This document shows positions 1 to 9,230 of a DNA stretch of 47,845 nucleotides, piece by piece. Origin of the DNA: Porticoccaceae bacterium. Lineage in GTDB: Bacteria > Pseudomonadota > Gammaproteobacteria > Pseudomonadales > Porticoccaceae. The stretch's first letter is position 1. Every line of letters begins with the position of its first letter. The notes below the pieces were generated by a model. It was not told the DNA's origin. It did not search any database and saw nothing but the letters and a program-made list of their open reading frames with translations. The stretch is from NCBI GenBank assembly GCA_018069525.1, contig JAGPUQ010000015.1, positions 1 to 47,845 on the forward strand, given 5' to 3'. The position numbers and the translations under genes are program-made.

Positions 1-59
1 GGAGAGGCATATCATTGGGGGTGTGGTGGTCGTCGGTTCAAATCCGGCCGCTCCGACCA
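1..59 (+). tRNA. tRNA-Pro, 3' part (5' end outside window)
   Basis: The T arm (GTCGG, loop TTCAAAT, CCGGC) is followed by CGCTCCG, discriminator A and an encoded CCA at 57-59. The acceptor strand and discriminator are of the proline tRNA type. Counting back with a five-base variable loop gives the anticodon loop TTGGGGG, so the anticodon is probably GGG (Pro). With that register the anticodon stem has about two mismatches. Either the register is slightly off or this is a decayed copy. The 5' acceptor and most of the D arm lie outside the window, so this cannot be settled here. Confidence 0.6.
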
Positions 60-102
60 TTATTTTTATAATAATTAAAAAACAATATTAAAGAAACTCA
101 GC

Positions 103-114
103 CTGACCCCGTTT
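103..114. repeat. CTGACCCCGTTT motif, copy 1
   Basis: An exact 12-mer shared with 46196-46207. It ends in the first base of the plus-strand complement of the stop codon of the gene at 114-452. Confidence 0.8.
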
Positions 115-452
115 TATGTTTGCTTGACCTCTTTTCCTGAAAATTCACAAATAGGACAAGTTTTATGTGAACGCAACTTTCCGAGCCCATTATCTCCAAG
201 CGGTGCTTTGAGTGCGTGCCAATACCAAAGCGTCCCACATTTAGGACATTTTATTCTCAACTTAATGAAAAATCCTATAGTTAAAAGCACTCCTGATACT
301 ATGAAATACAGTAAATGCAACTGTGGATGTGAAAAATAATAATAAAATGATATAACGGCCATAATTATACCAAGCCCATCAATCGCCAACGAAGTATTGT
401 ACTTCCATGCCTGACCTGTTCGGTAAAGAATTGATTCTTGCTTATTGGTCAT
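114..452 (-). CDS. hypothetical two-helix membrane protein with zinc ribbon
   Basis: This protein of 112 residues has two hydrophobic segments (about residues 22-40 and 46-63). A C-terminal cytoplasmic-type zinc ribbon follows, made by CPKC near residue 69 and CPIC near residue 99. I do not recognise a named family. Such small membrane/zinc-ribbon proteins are often accessory genes. The DNA is visibly more AT-rich than the metabolic genes to the right, which fits recent acquisition. A CTGACCCCGTTT motif (103-114) abuts the stop codon, and the same 12-mer occurs beside another accessory gene at 46196-46207. The ATG is at 450-452. Function unknown. Confidence 0.6.
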   Translation of the reverse strand: MTNKQESILYRTGQAWKYNTSLAIDGLGIIMAVISFYYYFSHPQLHLLYFIVSGVLLTIGFFIKLRIKCPKCGTLWYWHALKAPLGDNGLGKLRSHKTCPICEFSGKEVKQT

Positions 453-524
453 AAGAATTTTTCCGATAAAATTTTCCGCTGATCTTGCTGGCTCATTGAT
501 CCAATGAGCCAGATTTTCCTCTGG

Positions 525-1274
525 CTACACCTTTATTGCTTCAAATCTCAAACGAACATAATCCGCAACCCAGCCCTTGTCCTCGGTATAGAGAATAGGG
601 CGGAGCTTATCTTTTACCGAAGATAAAAAAACGTCGTTTTGTTCGGCTTGTAAATGGCGGGTAATACTATCGGCAAATATCTCTAACCATTTTCCTAAGC
701 CGCTATTGAGTGGTGTTGGCCTCGGCGTAAGTATTATGGTTTTAACTTCGAAGCCTTGCTGCTCGAGTAGGTGTTGATAGTCTTTAATGCTTGGGAAAAA
801 CCAGGGGTGGACAAACTCACCAAAATCTTTGTTTTCGGCAAACACTTCGGCCATGGCTTTTAACAGTGCGGCGATATTACCGTGTCCGCCAAGCTCTGCA
901 ACAAAACGCCCCTTGGGTTTTAAGGCGGCATGCACGCCTTGTATGACTTTTTCCGGCTGAGTTAGCCAGTGCAGCGCGGCATTGCTAAAAACCGCGTCAA
1001 AGGTGTGATGGTAATTCAGGTAGTGGGCGTCCTGAACATAAGCTTCGATACCCCGGTTTTTGCTGGCTTCGACCATGCCTGGGCTGGAGTCCACGCCAAT
1101 GACAGAACAGCCTCGTTGCTGAAGCTCAAGTGTTAGCAAGCCATCGCCGCAACCGAGATCCAGAATGGTTTCGCCCGGCTGAGGATTCAGTAACTCGACA
1201 AGGTCCTTGGCTAAAGAAGGTACGAATGAAGCGTGTTGTTTATATTCGTCTGCATTCCAGGTTTGTTGTGACAT
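525..1274 (-). CDS. class I SAM-dependent methyltransferase
   Basis: A soluble protein of 249 residues with a Rossmann-fold methyltransferase domain in its N-terminal half. Motif I is ILDLGCGDG and the motif II acidic residue is in VIGVD. A later stretch (TFDAVFSNAALHWL) resembles the substrate-proximal segment of Methyltransf_11/25 and trans-aconitate methyltransferase-like enzymes. The C-terminal half is the helical cap seen in that group. I prefer the ATG at 1274 because AAAGGA lies about 8 nt upstream. An in-frame TTG at 1289 would add five residues. It is a single gene divergent from the thiolase operon. The substrate cannot be read from the sequence. Confidence 0.8.
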   Translation of the reverse strand: MSQQTWNADEYKQHASFVPSLAKDLVELLNPQPGETILDLGCGDGLLTLELQQRGCSVIGVDSSPGMVEASKNRGIEAYVQDAHYLNYHHTFDAVFSNAALHWLTQPEKVIQGVHAALKPKGRFVAELGGHGNIAALLKAMAEVFAENKDFGEFVHPWFFPSIKDYQHLLEQQGFEVKTIILTPRPTPLNSGLGKWLEIFADSITRHLQAEQNDVFLSSVKDKLRPILYTEDKGWVADYVRLRFEAIKV

Positions 1275-1448
1275 GCTTTTTCCTTTCAATGCATGGGGAG
1301 GCCAAAAAATTATCTAAAATAAAGAACGACAAATAATAACAATGGGCGCCGATAAAGTATCCCTAAAGTAGAAGATAACTTTAGTCTGGAAATACCATTC
1401 GCAGCCATGTTACCCTTCGGTAACAACAAGGGCGAATTTAGAGAGCTT

Positions 1449-2615
1449 ATGTCAAACCCAGTAGCCATTGCGGCAGTATCGGAAATGAAACCGGGGCGCT
1501 ACCCGGAAAAAGATGGTTATGCGCTTTATATAGAGGTGGTTCGGCAATTTTTGTCTGAATGGGATATTAAGCCGAGTGATATTCAGGGTTTGCTCGCTTG
1601 TCCCTCAGGCATGGCGGCGGGTGGCAACGCGGATATCTTTGTCCACGAGCAGCTCTACGAAGAGCTGGGCATTCATCCGCTCTATGGCGATACCATGAAC
1701 GCCGGCGGTGCGACTTATGGTTTGATGATTCAACGTGCCGCGCTGGCGATTGAGCAGGGTATTGCCGAGAGCGTGCTGTGCGTGGGGGCGGGTAAGTTTC
1801 CCAAGGTCGGGACGGGCGGGGCGGAGTCGATGGCCAGGATGGTCAGCCATGAATCCTTCGAATTTCCCTACGGTACCTTTATTCCGGCGATCTACGCTCA
1901 GGTCGCGACGCGCCATATGCACGAGTACGGCACCACGGCCGAGCAGTTTGCCGAAGTGGCAGTCTCCACGCGGGAATGGGCTCTAAAGAACCCTCAGGCG
2001 GCGATGTACGATACTGAAGAGCTATCCGTCGCCAAGGTGCGTGAATCCCGTCCGATTGCCACGCCATTCCATCTTTACGATTGTTCTATTCCGCTAGAAG
2101 GCGGCGCTGCGGTGCTGGTGACCAGTGCGAACCTCGCCAAAAAAATTAATCCGCAACCGGCTTACCTGTTGGGCGCTGGGGAGTACCACAGCCACCGTAG
2201 CATTCATCAGGCGATGGATTTAATGAATATGGGCTGTGCCGAAGCGGGTGAACTGGCTTATAAACAAGCGGGATTAACACCGAGCGATATACAGTTTGCT
2301 GAAATTTACGATGCCTTTACGGTAAATCCGCTGGTGTTTATGGAAGGGCTGGGGCTGTGCCCGAAAGGCAAGGGTGGTGAGGCGTTTCAATCCGGCAGGA
2401 CTCGCCCCGGTGGTGATTTACCCATTAATACTTATGGTGGCTTGCTGTCCTTCGGACATACCGGGGATGCCTCCGGTATGTCGATGATTGTCGAAGGCGC
2501 ACGCCAAATTATGGGTATCGCCGGTGAACGACAGCTTGAACGCAACGATATCGGCATTGTGCATTCCTATGGCGGCATGATGAGCGAGCACAGCACGCTT
2601 ATTTTGGGGAAATGA
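1449..2615 (+). CDS. thiolase-superfamily lipid-transfer protein / probable acyl-CoA aldolase (cysteine-less)
   Basis: A protein of 388 residues with the two-domain thiolase fold, most like SCP-x/Ltp-type lipid-transfer thiolases. Where thiolases carry the nucleophilic Cys, it reads TMNAGGATYG with no Cys. Where they carry the second catalytic Cys near the C terminus, it reads VHSYGG. The active-site His is kept in GHTGDASG, and a Tyr lies in EIYDAF. Members lacking Cys and partnered by a DUF35 protein (the Ltp2/ChsH2 system) are known to cleave side chains by retro-aldol chemistry. A DUF35 gene follows, so aldolase activity is a reasonable inference. ATG 1449 is chosen because the family starts here; an in-frame ATG at 1407 would add 14 atypical residues. 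First gene of a five-gene operon. Confidence 0.78.
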   Translation: MSNPVAIAAVSEMKPGRYPEKDGYALYIEVVRQFLSEWDIKPSDIQGLLACPSGMAAGGNADIFVHEQLYEELGIHPLYGDTMNAGGATYGLMIQRAALAIEQGIAESVLCVGAGKFPKVGTGGAESMARMVSHESFEFPYGTFIPAIYAQVATRHMHEYGTTAEQFAEVAVSTREWALKNPQAAMYDTEELSVAKVRESRPIATPFHLYDCSIPLEGGAAVLVTSANLAKKINPQPAYLLGAGEYHSHRSIHQAMDLMNMGCAEAGELAYKQAGLTPSDIQFAEIYDAFTVNPLVFMEGLGLCPKGKGGEAFQSGRTRPGGDLPINTYGGLLSFGHTGDASGMSMIVEGARQIMGIAGERQLERNDIGIVHSYGGMMSEHSTLILGK

Positions 2616-2619
2616 TCCC

Positions 2620-2681
2620 TCGGTAAACAGCGTCGGTAAATCGCCTAGACCCATTAACCGGTAATCAGTAATCAGTAATCA
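2620..2681 (+). repeat. two short tandem arrays in the thiolase/DUF35 spacer
   Basis: Two adjacent copies of a 13-bp unit (TCGGTAAACAGCG, TCGGTAAATCGCC) cover 2620-2645. Three perfect copies of GTAATCA follow at 2661-2681. Both lie between the thiolase stop and the next start, just before the ribosome-binding region of the DUF35 gene. They are read directly from the sequence; no function is evident. Confidence 0.8.
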
Positions 2682-2696
2682 ATAAGAGCTAAGACT

Positions 2697-3113
2697 ATGA
2701 ACGAATCGGTACTGCCTCAAAAGCCGCAACCCAAAATGACTCCGGGGGCCGAGCACTATTGGCAAAGCGCTACGGAAGAGCATTTTGTGCTACCTCAGTG
2801 CGAGGATTGCAGTGAAATATTCTTTTATCCGCGAGTCTGGTGTCCCAAGTGCTTTAGCCAAAATTTGAGTTGGTATAAAGCCAGCGGCAAGGGCAAGGTG
2901 TATAGCTTTTCGGTAGTCCACCAGGCGCCATTTCCATCTTACAAAAATGACGTGCCCTATGTGCTGGCCATTATCGCGCTGCAAGAAGGGCCGCATATGA
3001 TGAGTAACGTGATCAATTGTGATCCACAAAGCGTGCTTGTCGATATGCCGGTAAGCGTGACATTTGAAAGCCGAGGCGAGATGAAAATACCGCAGTTTCA
3101 ACCAGATAATTAA
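2697..3113 (+). CDS. Zn-ribbon / OB-fold protein of the DUF35 family
   Basis: This protein of 138 residues has an N-terminal rubredoxin-like zinc ribbon, CEDC near residue 36 and CPKC near residue 51. An OB-fold follows (GKGKVYSFSVVHQAP onward). This is the DUF35/DUF35_N architecture, whose members bind acyl-CoA substrates and act as obligate partners of thiolase-fold enzymes, as in the Ltp2-ChsH2 aldolase and HMG-CoA synthase/thiolase complexes. Its place right after a cysteine-less thiolase supports such a complex. Both zinc-binding Cys pairs are intact. Confidence 0.85.
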   Translation: MNESVLPQKPQPKMTPGAEHYWQSATEEHFVLPQCEDCSEIFFYPRVWCPKCFSQNLSWYKASGKGKVYSFSVVHQAPFPSYKNDVPYVLAIIALQEGPHMMSNVINCDPQSVLVDMPVSVTFESRGEMKIPQFQPDN

Positions 3114-3163
3114 CAGATGTTTATTTACGAATTATTAACAGTAATTTAAAGGAAACGTTATTC

Positions 3164-3709
3164 ATGGCTAAGTCTGGGGCAAAAGCCCAAATGAAAGATC
3201 CCTTCCCGCTAACCTTTGGCACTTATCAAGACGCCTTGAAGCTGGTTGGCAAGCAGGGCGATTGCACGATTGCCGAGTTTTCCGTCACCTGGGAAATGAT
3301 AAAAGTGTATTGCTCGTTAACTGAAGATGGAAACCCCAGTTATTGGGATAAAGACTACGCCGACAAGCAGTGGGGCGGCATTATTGCACCGCCGGGTTTA
3401 TTGCTTGCCTGGTGTATGCCCCTGCAATGGCACCCGGAAAAAGAACTTAAGCCCTATTTTATTGCGCTGAGAGTGCCCTTGCCCGGCGATACCATCATTA
3501 ACACCGCAACCACCACGGAATTCCATCGCCAGCTGTTTTTGGGCGACCGGGTCTCTGTGCAAGATAAGCTGATTCAAATCTCCGAAGAAAAAGACACCCG
3601 CCTGGGCGTCGGCCACTTTTTAACCACGGAAGCTGAATTTAAAAATCAAAAAGATGAACTGGTGGCGGTGCAAACCAATAACCTTTTTCGTTACAAGGTC
3701 CACGCCTAA
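3164..3709 (+). CDS. MaoC-like (FAS1-type N-terminal) dehydratase subunit
   Basis: A protein of 181 residues resembling the N-terminal hot-dog half of FAS1/MaoC dehydratases (the HADB/ChsH1-like group). Features are an acidic segment around YCSLTEDGNPSYWDKDY and the family's IIAPPGLLLAW stretch. In related operons such a subunit pairs with a second MaoC protein to form an enoyl-CoA hydratase that handles bulky acyl-CoAs. A second MaoC gene follows directly. AAAGGAAACG lies just upstream of the ATG. Substrate unknown; a pairing with the next gene is inferred from context. Confidence 0.78.
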   Translation: MAKSGAKAQMKDPFPLTFGTYQDALKLVGKQGDCTIAEFSVTWEMIKVYCSLTEDGNPSYWDKDYADKQWGGIIAPPGLLLAWCMPLQWHPEKELKPYFIALRVPLPGDTIINTATTTEFHRQLFLGDRVSVQDKLIQISEEKDTRLGVGHFLTTEAEFKNQKDELVAVQTNNLFRYKVHA

Positions 3710-3762
3710 GGGCTGTTCTCCATGGTTATTAATTGTCAGCTAACAACTTATTCGAGAAAGAC

Positions 3763-4206
3763 ATGACACTAAATTATTCATCTAAGTACTGGGACGATAT
3801 CAGCGAAGGCGACAAGCTAAGCAAAACTTCTATGCATGTGCCTTTTGAAAAAGTAATTTTAGACGCCGCCGCCACGCAAGATTACTTCCCCGGACACCAC
3901 AACCCGGAATACGCGCGCGGTCAGGGTCAGCGAGATGTTTATCTCAACACCATGGCTATCGAAGGTTTTATCGACCGTCTTGCTACCGACTGGGCGGGGC
4001 CGCACGCTTTTATTCGCCAGCGTAAAATGCAGATGCGTGCATCGATTTATGCCGGGGATACCATGTCTGGGGAGGGGCAGGTAGAAAAATGCTACGAAGA
4101 CGAAGCAGGGCGCGCTTTGGTGGATATTTCATTAACCATTTCAACCCACGAAGGCCCGAGAGTTCCGGCTAGTCTGACTCTTGAAATCCCACGTAAACCT
4201 GCTTAA
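3763..4206 (+). CDS. MaoC-family enoyl-CoA hydratase subunit
   Basis: A hot-dog fold protein of 147 residues. The segment DAAATQDYFPGHHNPEYA carries the Asp/His hydratase motif of the MaoC family, so this is likely the catalytic partner of the preceding subunit. The reaction would be hydration of a trans-2-enoyl-CoA, supplying the beta-hydroxyacyl-CoA needed by an aldolase. ATG 3763 is preceded by GAGAAAG; an in-frame TTG at 3733 would add ten residues and has no obvious ribosome-binding site. The next gene begins 11 nt downstream. Confidence 0.78.
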   Translation: MTLNYSSKYWDDISEGDKLSKTSMHVPFEKVILDAAATQDYFPGHHNPEYARGQGQRDVYLNTMAIEGFIDRLATDWAGPHAFIRQRKMQMRASIYAGDTMSGEGQVEKCYEDEAGRALVDISLTISTHEGPRVPASLTLEIPRKPA

Positions 4207-4217
4207 AAGAGATTATC

Positions 4218-5396
4218 TTGGCGCTATCAGAATTTGATTCATGGTTTAACCAGCCCTTATCCCCGCTCTATTACAACGAAGATCACCAGGCCTGGCGCAA
4301 CACTTTACGTCGTTTTATTGATGCCGAAATAGCACCCTTTGTGGATGAATGGGAAGAGGCGGGTACCTTCCCCAAAGATGTTTACAAAAAGGCAGCCAGT
4401 ATTGGCTTACTCCAAATGGGTTATCCCGAGCAGTACGGCGGCATACCGGTAGGTGATCCTTTCTTCGCGGTAGTGACGGCTATGGAGCAAGGTAGAGCGG
4501 GCGGCGGGGGCCTGTATGCCAGTCTCAACAGTCACAGCATTGGCTTGCCGCCTATTCTGGCGCTGGCGAACGATGACATTAAGGAACGAGTCATTCCCCC
4601 GGTTATCGCCGGTGAAAAGATAGCGGCTCTGGCTATTACCGAGCCTTCAGGAGGCTCCGATGTAGCAAATTTGTGCACGATAGCTCGGCGAGAGGGCGAT
4701 CACTATATTGTAAATGGTTCTAAAATGTTTATTACCAGTGGTATGCGCGCTGACTATTACACCGTGGCCGTGCGCACGGGTGGCGAAGGGGCTAAGGGTA
4801 TTTCGTTACTGCTAATCGAAAAAGATTTCCCTGGTTTTACGCAAACACCACTAAAAAAAATGGGGTGGTGGGCCTCAGATACGGCAGCCTTATATTTTGA
4901 CGACTGCAAAGTACCCCTTAGCAATTTAATTGGTGAGGAAAACAAAGGGTTTTCCGGTATTATGGTTAACTTCAACATGGAACGGCTTGGCATTATTGCG
5001 ACGGCAAACGCGCTGGCTATGGTATGCATGGACGACGCAGTAGCCTGGGCCAGAGAGAGAAAAACCTTTGGCAAACGCCTAATGGATCATCAGGTTATTC
5101 GGCATAAAATAGCAGAGATGACTAAACGCATTTTGGCGACTCAGGCTCTGACCGAACAAACCGCGTGGCAAATGCAACAGGGGCAGACACCTATCGTAGA
5201 GCTAAGCTTGCTAAAAGTTCAGGCGACCGAAACACTCGAATACTGTGCGCGGGAAGCGGTACAAATACTGGGCGGCGCCGGTTTTATTCGGGGCAATAAA
5301 GTCGAACGGATTTATCGAGATGTTCGAGTTTACGCCATTGGTGGTGGCTCAGAAGAAATTATGCGGGATCTGGCGGCCCGACAGTTAAAACTCTAA
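4218..5396 (+). CDS. acyl-CoA dehydrogenase
   Basis: An FAD enzyme of 392 residues, the usual length for this family. It has the FAD/substrate signature ITEPSGGSDVANL and then FITSGMRADYY. The C-terminal IYRDVRVYAIGGGSEEIMRD contains the glutamate expected as catalytic base. It would oxidise an acyl-CoA to enoyl-CoA and pass electrons to ETF, whose genes lie within 4 kb. The start is TTG at 4218 after AAGAGATTATC. It is the last gene of the operon and is followed by a strong terminator. Chain length or substrate class cannot be assigned from sequence alone. Confidence 0.9.
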   Translation: MALSEFDSWFNQPLSPLYYNEDHQAWRNTLRRFIDAEIAPFVDEWEEAGTFPKDVYKKAASIGLLQMGYPEQYGGIPVGDPFFAVVTAMEQGRAGGGGLYASLNSHSIGLPPILALANDDIKERVIPPVIAGEKIAALAITEPSGGSDVANLCTIARREGDHYIVNGSKMFITSGMRADYYTVAVRTGGEGAKGISLLLIEKDFPGFTQTPLKKMGWWASDTAALYFDDCKVPLSNLIGEENKGFSGIMVNFNMERLGIIATANALAMVCMDDAVAWARERKTFGKRLMDHQVIRHKIAEMTKRILATQALTEQTAWQMQQGQTPIVELSLLKVQATETLEYCAREAVQILGGAGFIRGNKVERIYRDVRVYAIGGGSEEIMRDLAARQLKL

Positions 5397-5461
5397 GCTC
5401 GGGGTACTATTCAGTAGCGATAAAATTTAATACTCGATTAAGTAAGATAGTTATTAAAAAA

Positions 5462-5489
5462 GCCGCTCATAAAGAGCGGCTTTTTTTTT
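5462..5489. terminator. intrinsic terminator, convergent genes
   Basis: GCCGCTC and GAGCGGC form a 7-bp stem with loop ATAAA, followed by nine T. Upstream A residues make it usable on the other strand too. It lies between the convergent acyl-CoA dehydrogenase and ETF-QO genes. Confidence 0.92.
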
Positions 5490-5510
5490 GTCGAGTAACG
5501 ACGGGAAAGT

Positions 5511-7151
5511 CTACATATTCGGATAATTCGGTCCGCCACCGCCTTCAGGCACTACCCAAAGAATGTTTTGGGTGGGGTCTTTAATGTCACAGGTTTTACA
5601 GTGAACACAGTTCTGGCCGTTGATCTGGAATACCTTGTCGCCGTTAGCGTCTTCAAGAACCTCGTACACTCCAGCCGGGCAGTAGCGCTGCGCGGGTTCG
5701 TCAAACAAGGGTAGGTTGTGCCGCAGCGGTATATCCGCATCCCTTAAGGTTAAGTGGCAGGGCTGATCTTCCTCATGATTGGTATTGGAGAGAAATACGG
5801 AGGAGGGCTTATCAAAGCTTAGTACGCCATCCGGTTTGGGGTAGTCGATTGTTTTGCAATCTTTCGCTGGCAGCATTTGCGCGTGGTCGGGTTTCTTATC
5901 GCGCAGTGTGAAAGGTAGTAGGCCGTTGAAAATATTGATGTCGATAAAGGCAAAAGCGGAGCCGATAATATTGCCCCACTTGTGCTGAGCCGGGCCAAAA
6001 TTGCGTTGCATATGCAGTTCTTTGTAGGCCCAGGAGGCCTGGTAAGCTTCTGCGTAGTCGTCTAACTCGTCATTTGCGTGACCGTTGCCCAATGCAACGG
6101 CCAACACTTCAGCGGCAACCATGCCGGATTTCATTGCGGTATGAGAACCTTTGATTTTCGCGAAATTGAGAGTGCCCGCATCGTCCCCAATCAATAAACC
6201 ACCGGGGAAGCTCATCTTCGGCAGCGACTGCAAGCCGCCCTTAACGATGGCGCGCGCGCCGTAGGAAATGCGTTCGCCACCTTCCAGGTATTGGCTAACC
6301 ACAGGATGATGCTTGTAGCGCTGGAACTCGTCGTAGGGGCTAACGTGGGGGTTAGAGTAGGACAGATCTACGATTAAACCCAGGGCCACCTGGTTATCTT
6401 CAATGTGATAGAGAAAGCTACCTCCGGCGGATTTGCTTTCATCGAGCGGCCAGCCAGCGCTATGCACCACCAATCCTTCTTTATGTTGTTCTGCAGGAAT
6501 CTTCCATATCTCTTTGATTCCCAAGCCATAATGCTGGGGGTCTTTGTCTTTTGCAAGATCAAACTTAGCGATCAGTTCCTTACCTAAATGCCCGCGACAA
6601 CCCTCGGCGAACAAGGTGTATTTGCCGTGGAGCTCCATGCCTTCCATATAACTGTCTTTGTGTTCGCCGTTTGCGCTAACACCCATATCACCGGTAGCGA
6701 TGCCTTTAACGCTACCGTTGTCGTTGTAGATCACCTCGGCTGCGGCAAAGCCGGGAAAGATTTCTACACCCAGAGTTTCGGCCTGTTCGCTTAACCATCG
6801 ACACACGTTACCCAGGCTGACGATGTAATTACCGTGGTTGTGCATGGTTTTAGGGGCAAACAGCGACGGTACCTTGATGGCTTTGCTAGCGTTGCGCATC
6901 ACGTAGATATTATCTTCTGTCACCTTGGTGTTCAGCGGTGCGCCGCGTTCCTTCCAGTCGGGAAACAATTCTTCGAGCGCTCGAGGTTCAAGAACCGCAC
7001 CGGAAAGGATGTGCGCGCCCACCTCGGAGCCTTTCTCGACGACGCAGACACTGATTTCCGAGTTAAGTTGACGTAGGCGACAGGCTGCCGCGAGGCCCGA
7101 GGGGCCCGCGCCGACAATGACGACATCGTATTCCATAGATTCTCTTGCCAC
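5511..7151 (-). CDS. etfD: electron transfer flavoprotein-ubiquinone oxidoreductase
   Basis: A protein of 546 residues, normal for ETF-QO. It begins with an FAD-binding GxGxxG (VIVGAGPSGLAAA). The C-terminal 4Fe-4S domain has cysteines in CPAGVYE and in NCVHCKTCDIKDPTQN. The family signature WVVPEGGGGPNYPNM closes the protein. It takes electrons from reduced ETF and passes them to ubiquinone at the inner membrane. The start is GTG at 7151 with GAGGAG about 9 nt upstream; ATG 7136 is an alternative. It is divergent from etfBA, the usual arrangement in this group. Confidence 0.95.
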   Translation of the reverse strand: MARESMEYDVVIVGAGPSGLAAACRLRQLNSEISVCVVEKGSEVGAHILSGAVLEPRALEELFPDWKERGAPLNTKVTEDNIYVMRNASKAIKVPSLFAPKTMHNHGNYIVSLGNVCRWLSEQAETLGVEIFPGFAAAEVIYNDNGSVKGIATGDMGVSANGEHKDSYMEGMELHGKYTLFAEGCRGHLGKELIAKFDLAKDKDPQHYGLGIKEIWKIPAEQHKEGLVVHSAGWPLDESKSAGGSFLYHIEDNQVALGLIVDLSYSNPHVSPYDEFQRYKHHPVVSQYLEGGERISYGARAIVKGGLQSLPKMSFPGGLLIGDDAGTLNFAKIKGSHTAMKSGMVAAEVLAVALGNGHANDELDDYAEAYQASWAYKELHMQRNFGPAQHKWGNIIGSAFAFIDINIFNGLLPFTLRDKKPDHAQMLPAKDCKTIDYPKPDGVLSFDKPSSVFLSNTNHEEDQPCHLTLRDADIPLRHNLPLFDEPAQRYCPAGVYEVLEDANGDKVFQINGQNCVHCKTCDIKDPTQNILWVVPEGGGGPNYPNM

Positions 7152-7487
7152 TGGATTAGACTCCTCAGTTGGACTGGATTTTAGTTGGGTGTTAATTTGC
7201 TGTCGCTGGTTTCGTGTGGACTGCTAACAGTAAAACTGGGCGCAATTTTATACTTTTGCTCAGGGGAAGGCTATAAACCCGTTGCAACTTAGATTAAAGC
7301 AGTTAAAGCTCAGGCAACTGACTCGGGAGTCGCCAATAACCAGCCTGTGTTTTAGTGCTTAAATAGCATTTTTATTTGATTTATCAACGCTTCCCCGGCA
7401 TTATAGCGCCCCCGAAATAGGGTGCTGATGGCAAAGTTTGCCACACACTTCCTCACGATTCTATTAATCAATTAGCAAGGGTAATCC
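7152..7487. other. divergent intergenic region etfD / etfB
   Basis: These 336 bp separate the divergent ETF-QO and ETF genes, so they must hold promoters for both. A possible sigma-70 pair for etfB is TTGATT at 7376-7381 with TTATAG at 7401-7406; the spacing of about 19 nt is long and the match weak. AAAGTATAAAAT on the minus strand near 7250 could be a -10 region for etfD. I see no operator, RNA gene or open frame. Confidence 0.4.
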
Positions 7488-8240
7488 ATGAAGATACTTG
7501 TTGCGGTTAAACGCGTTGCTGACTACAACGTTAAGGTCAGAGCTAAATCTGATCAAAGCGGCCCAGATTTAACTAACGTGAAAATGGCCATTAACCCCTT
7601 TTGTGAAATTGCCGTCGAAGAAGCGGTACGCCTGAAAGAGAAAGGCGTCGCTACCGAGGTGATCGCGGTCTCTATAGGCCCGAAAGTAGCACAGGAACAA
7701 ATTCGCACGGCGCTCGCGCTGGGTGCCGATCGAGGAATTTTGATCGAAACCGATGTGGCGATGGAACCTCTGGCGATTGCCAAATGCCTGAAGCAAATTT
7801 GCGACAAAGAAAGCCCCGATATGGTGTTGCTGGGTAAGCAGGCCATCGACGGTGATAACAACCAGACCGGACAAATGCTGGGTGCGCTCACGGGTTATGC
7901 CCAGGCCACTTTTGCTTCCGAGATTACCTTCGATGGCGCCAGCGCCAGCGTGATTCGCGAAGTGGACGGCGGTTTACAAACCCTGGAACTTAAACTACCT
8001 GCGATCGTCACTACGGATCTGCGTCTTAACGAGCCGCGTTATGCCTCGTTGCCGAATATTATGAAGGCAAAGAAAAAACCTATTGATGTCCTCACCACCG
8101 AAGAGTTAGGCGTTGATGTCACTCCGAGAACCAAACTGCTTAAAGCCGAACCACCAGCAGAACGTAAGGCTGGTATTAAAGTGGAAGACGTAGCTCAGTT
8201 GGTCGACAAACTTAAAAATGAAGCGAAGGTGATCGTATGA
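7488..8240 (+). CDS. etfB: electron transfer flavoprotein subunit beta
   Basis: A protein of 250 residues that starts [14 protein letters not shown], the family N terminus. It also has the ETF-beta signature [11 protein letters not shown] and the AMP-binding region [14 protein letters not shown]. With EtfA it forms the soluble heterodimer that accepts electrons from acyl-CoA dehydrogenases. The last 4 nt overlap the etfA start (ATGA), indicating translational coupling. ATG 7488 is preceded by AAGGGTAATCC. Confidence 0.95.
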   Translation: MKILVAVKRVADYNVKVRAKSDQSGPDLTNVKMAINPFCEIAVEEAVRLKEKGVATEVIAVSIGPKVAQEQIRTALALGADRGILIETDVAMEPLAIAKCLKQICDKESPDMVLLGKQAIDGDNNQTGQMLGALTGYAQATFASEITFDGASASVIREVDGGLQTLELKLPAIVTTDLRLNEPRYASLPNIMKAKKKPIDVLTTEELGVDVTPRTKLLKAEPPAERKAGIKVEDVAQLVDKLKNEAKVIV

Positions 8241-9166
8241 GTATTCTAGTTATTGCGGAACACGACAACGATACCCTCAAAGGCGCGACACTCAGCACCA
8301 TTGCTGCGGCAAAAGCCATTGGTGGCGATATCGAAGTGTTGGTAGCGGGCGCAAACTGTGGCGCTGCTGCAGACGCGGCAGCTAAAGCTGAAGGTGTTAG
8401 CAAGGTATTAGTCGCGGACAACGCGGCATATGCCCATCAACTGGCCGAAAACATGGGTCTGTTAATTGCTGACATTGGCAAAAATTACAGCCATATCCTC
8501 GCAGCGGCAACCACTACGGGCAAAAACATAATACCTAGAGCTGCGGCATTATTAGACGTGCAAGCTATCTCTGAGATTTCCAGCGTCGAGAGTGCCGACA
8601 CTTTTCAGCGTCCCATTTATGCTGGTAACGTGATTGCCACCGTGCAGAGCACCGATGCGATTAAAGTACTCACCGTGCGCGCCACATCTTTTGACGCGGT
8701 TGCGGAAGAGGGCGGTAATGCGACCATCGAGGCTGTCGACGCGGTTCACGATGCCGGTGTTTCTGAATTTAAAGGTGAAGAAGTTGCGGTGTCAGATCGG
8801 CCCGAGCTAACTGCTGCGGACATTATTGTATCCGGCGGCCGTGGTATGCAAAACGGTGAGAACTTCGACATGCTGTATCGCATTGCCGACAAGCTCGGTG
8901 CGGCGGTAGGTGCCTCGCGCGCTGCGGTTGACGCTGGTTTTGTTGCCAACGATATGCAGGTGGGTCAAACCGGTAAAATCGTTGCTCCCGATTTGTACAT
9001 TGCCGTCGGTATTTCTGGTGCTATCCAGCATTTGGCTGGAATGAAAGACTCCAAGGTCATTGTGGCAATCAATAAAGACGAAGACGCGCCAATCTTTCAG
9101 GTGGCGGATTACGGCTTAGTCGCTGATTTGTTTAAAGCACTGCCAGAACTGGAAGCTGCTTTATAG
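8237..9166 (+). CDS. etfA: electron transfer flavoprotein subunit alpha
   Basis: A protein of 309 residues. Domain I begins [12 protein letters not shown]. The FAD-binding C-terminal half carries [13 protein letters not shown] and the alpha signature [21 protein letters not shown]. It is the FAD-carrying partner of EtfB. It overlaps etfB by 4 nt and is followed by a bidirectional terminator at 9231-9260. Confidence 0.96.
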   Translation: MSILVIAEHDNDTLKGATLSTIAAAKAIGGDIEVLVAGANCGAAADAAAKAEGVSKVLVADNAAYAHQLAENMGLLIADIGKNYSHILAAATTTGKNIIPRAAALLDVQAISEISSVESADTFQRPIYAGNVIATVQSTDAIKVLTVRATSFDAVAEEGGNATIEAVDAVHDAGVSEFKGEEVAVSDRPELTAADIIVSGGRGMQNGENFDMLYRIADKLGAAVGASRAAVDAGFVANDMQVGQTGKIVAPDLYIAVGISGAIQHLAGMKDSKVIVAINKDEDAPIFQVADYGLVADLFKALPELEAAL

Positions 9167-9230
9167 GCTGTTTTTCAGAGCTCTAATTAGAGGGTAATGA
9201 GAAGGTCTAGTTAGAAGATAATCAGCACAT

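Noticed and set aside
124..339. Plus-strand frame of 71 codons opposite the zinc-ribbon gene
   Set aside because: It is antisense to a better gene with conserved Cys motifs and has no ribosome site or family features.
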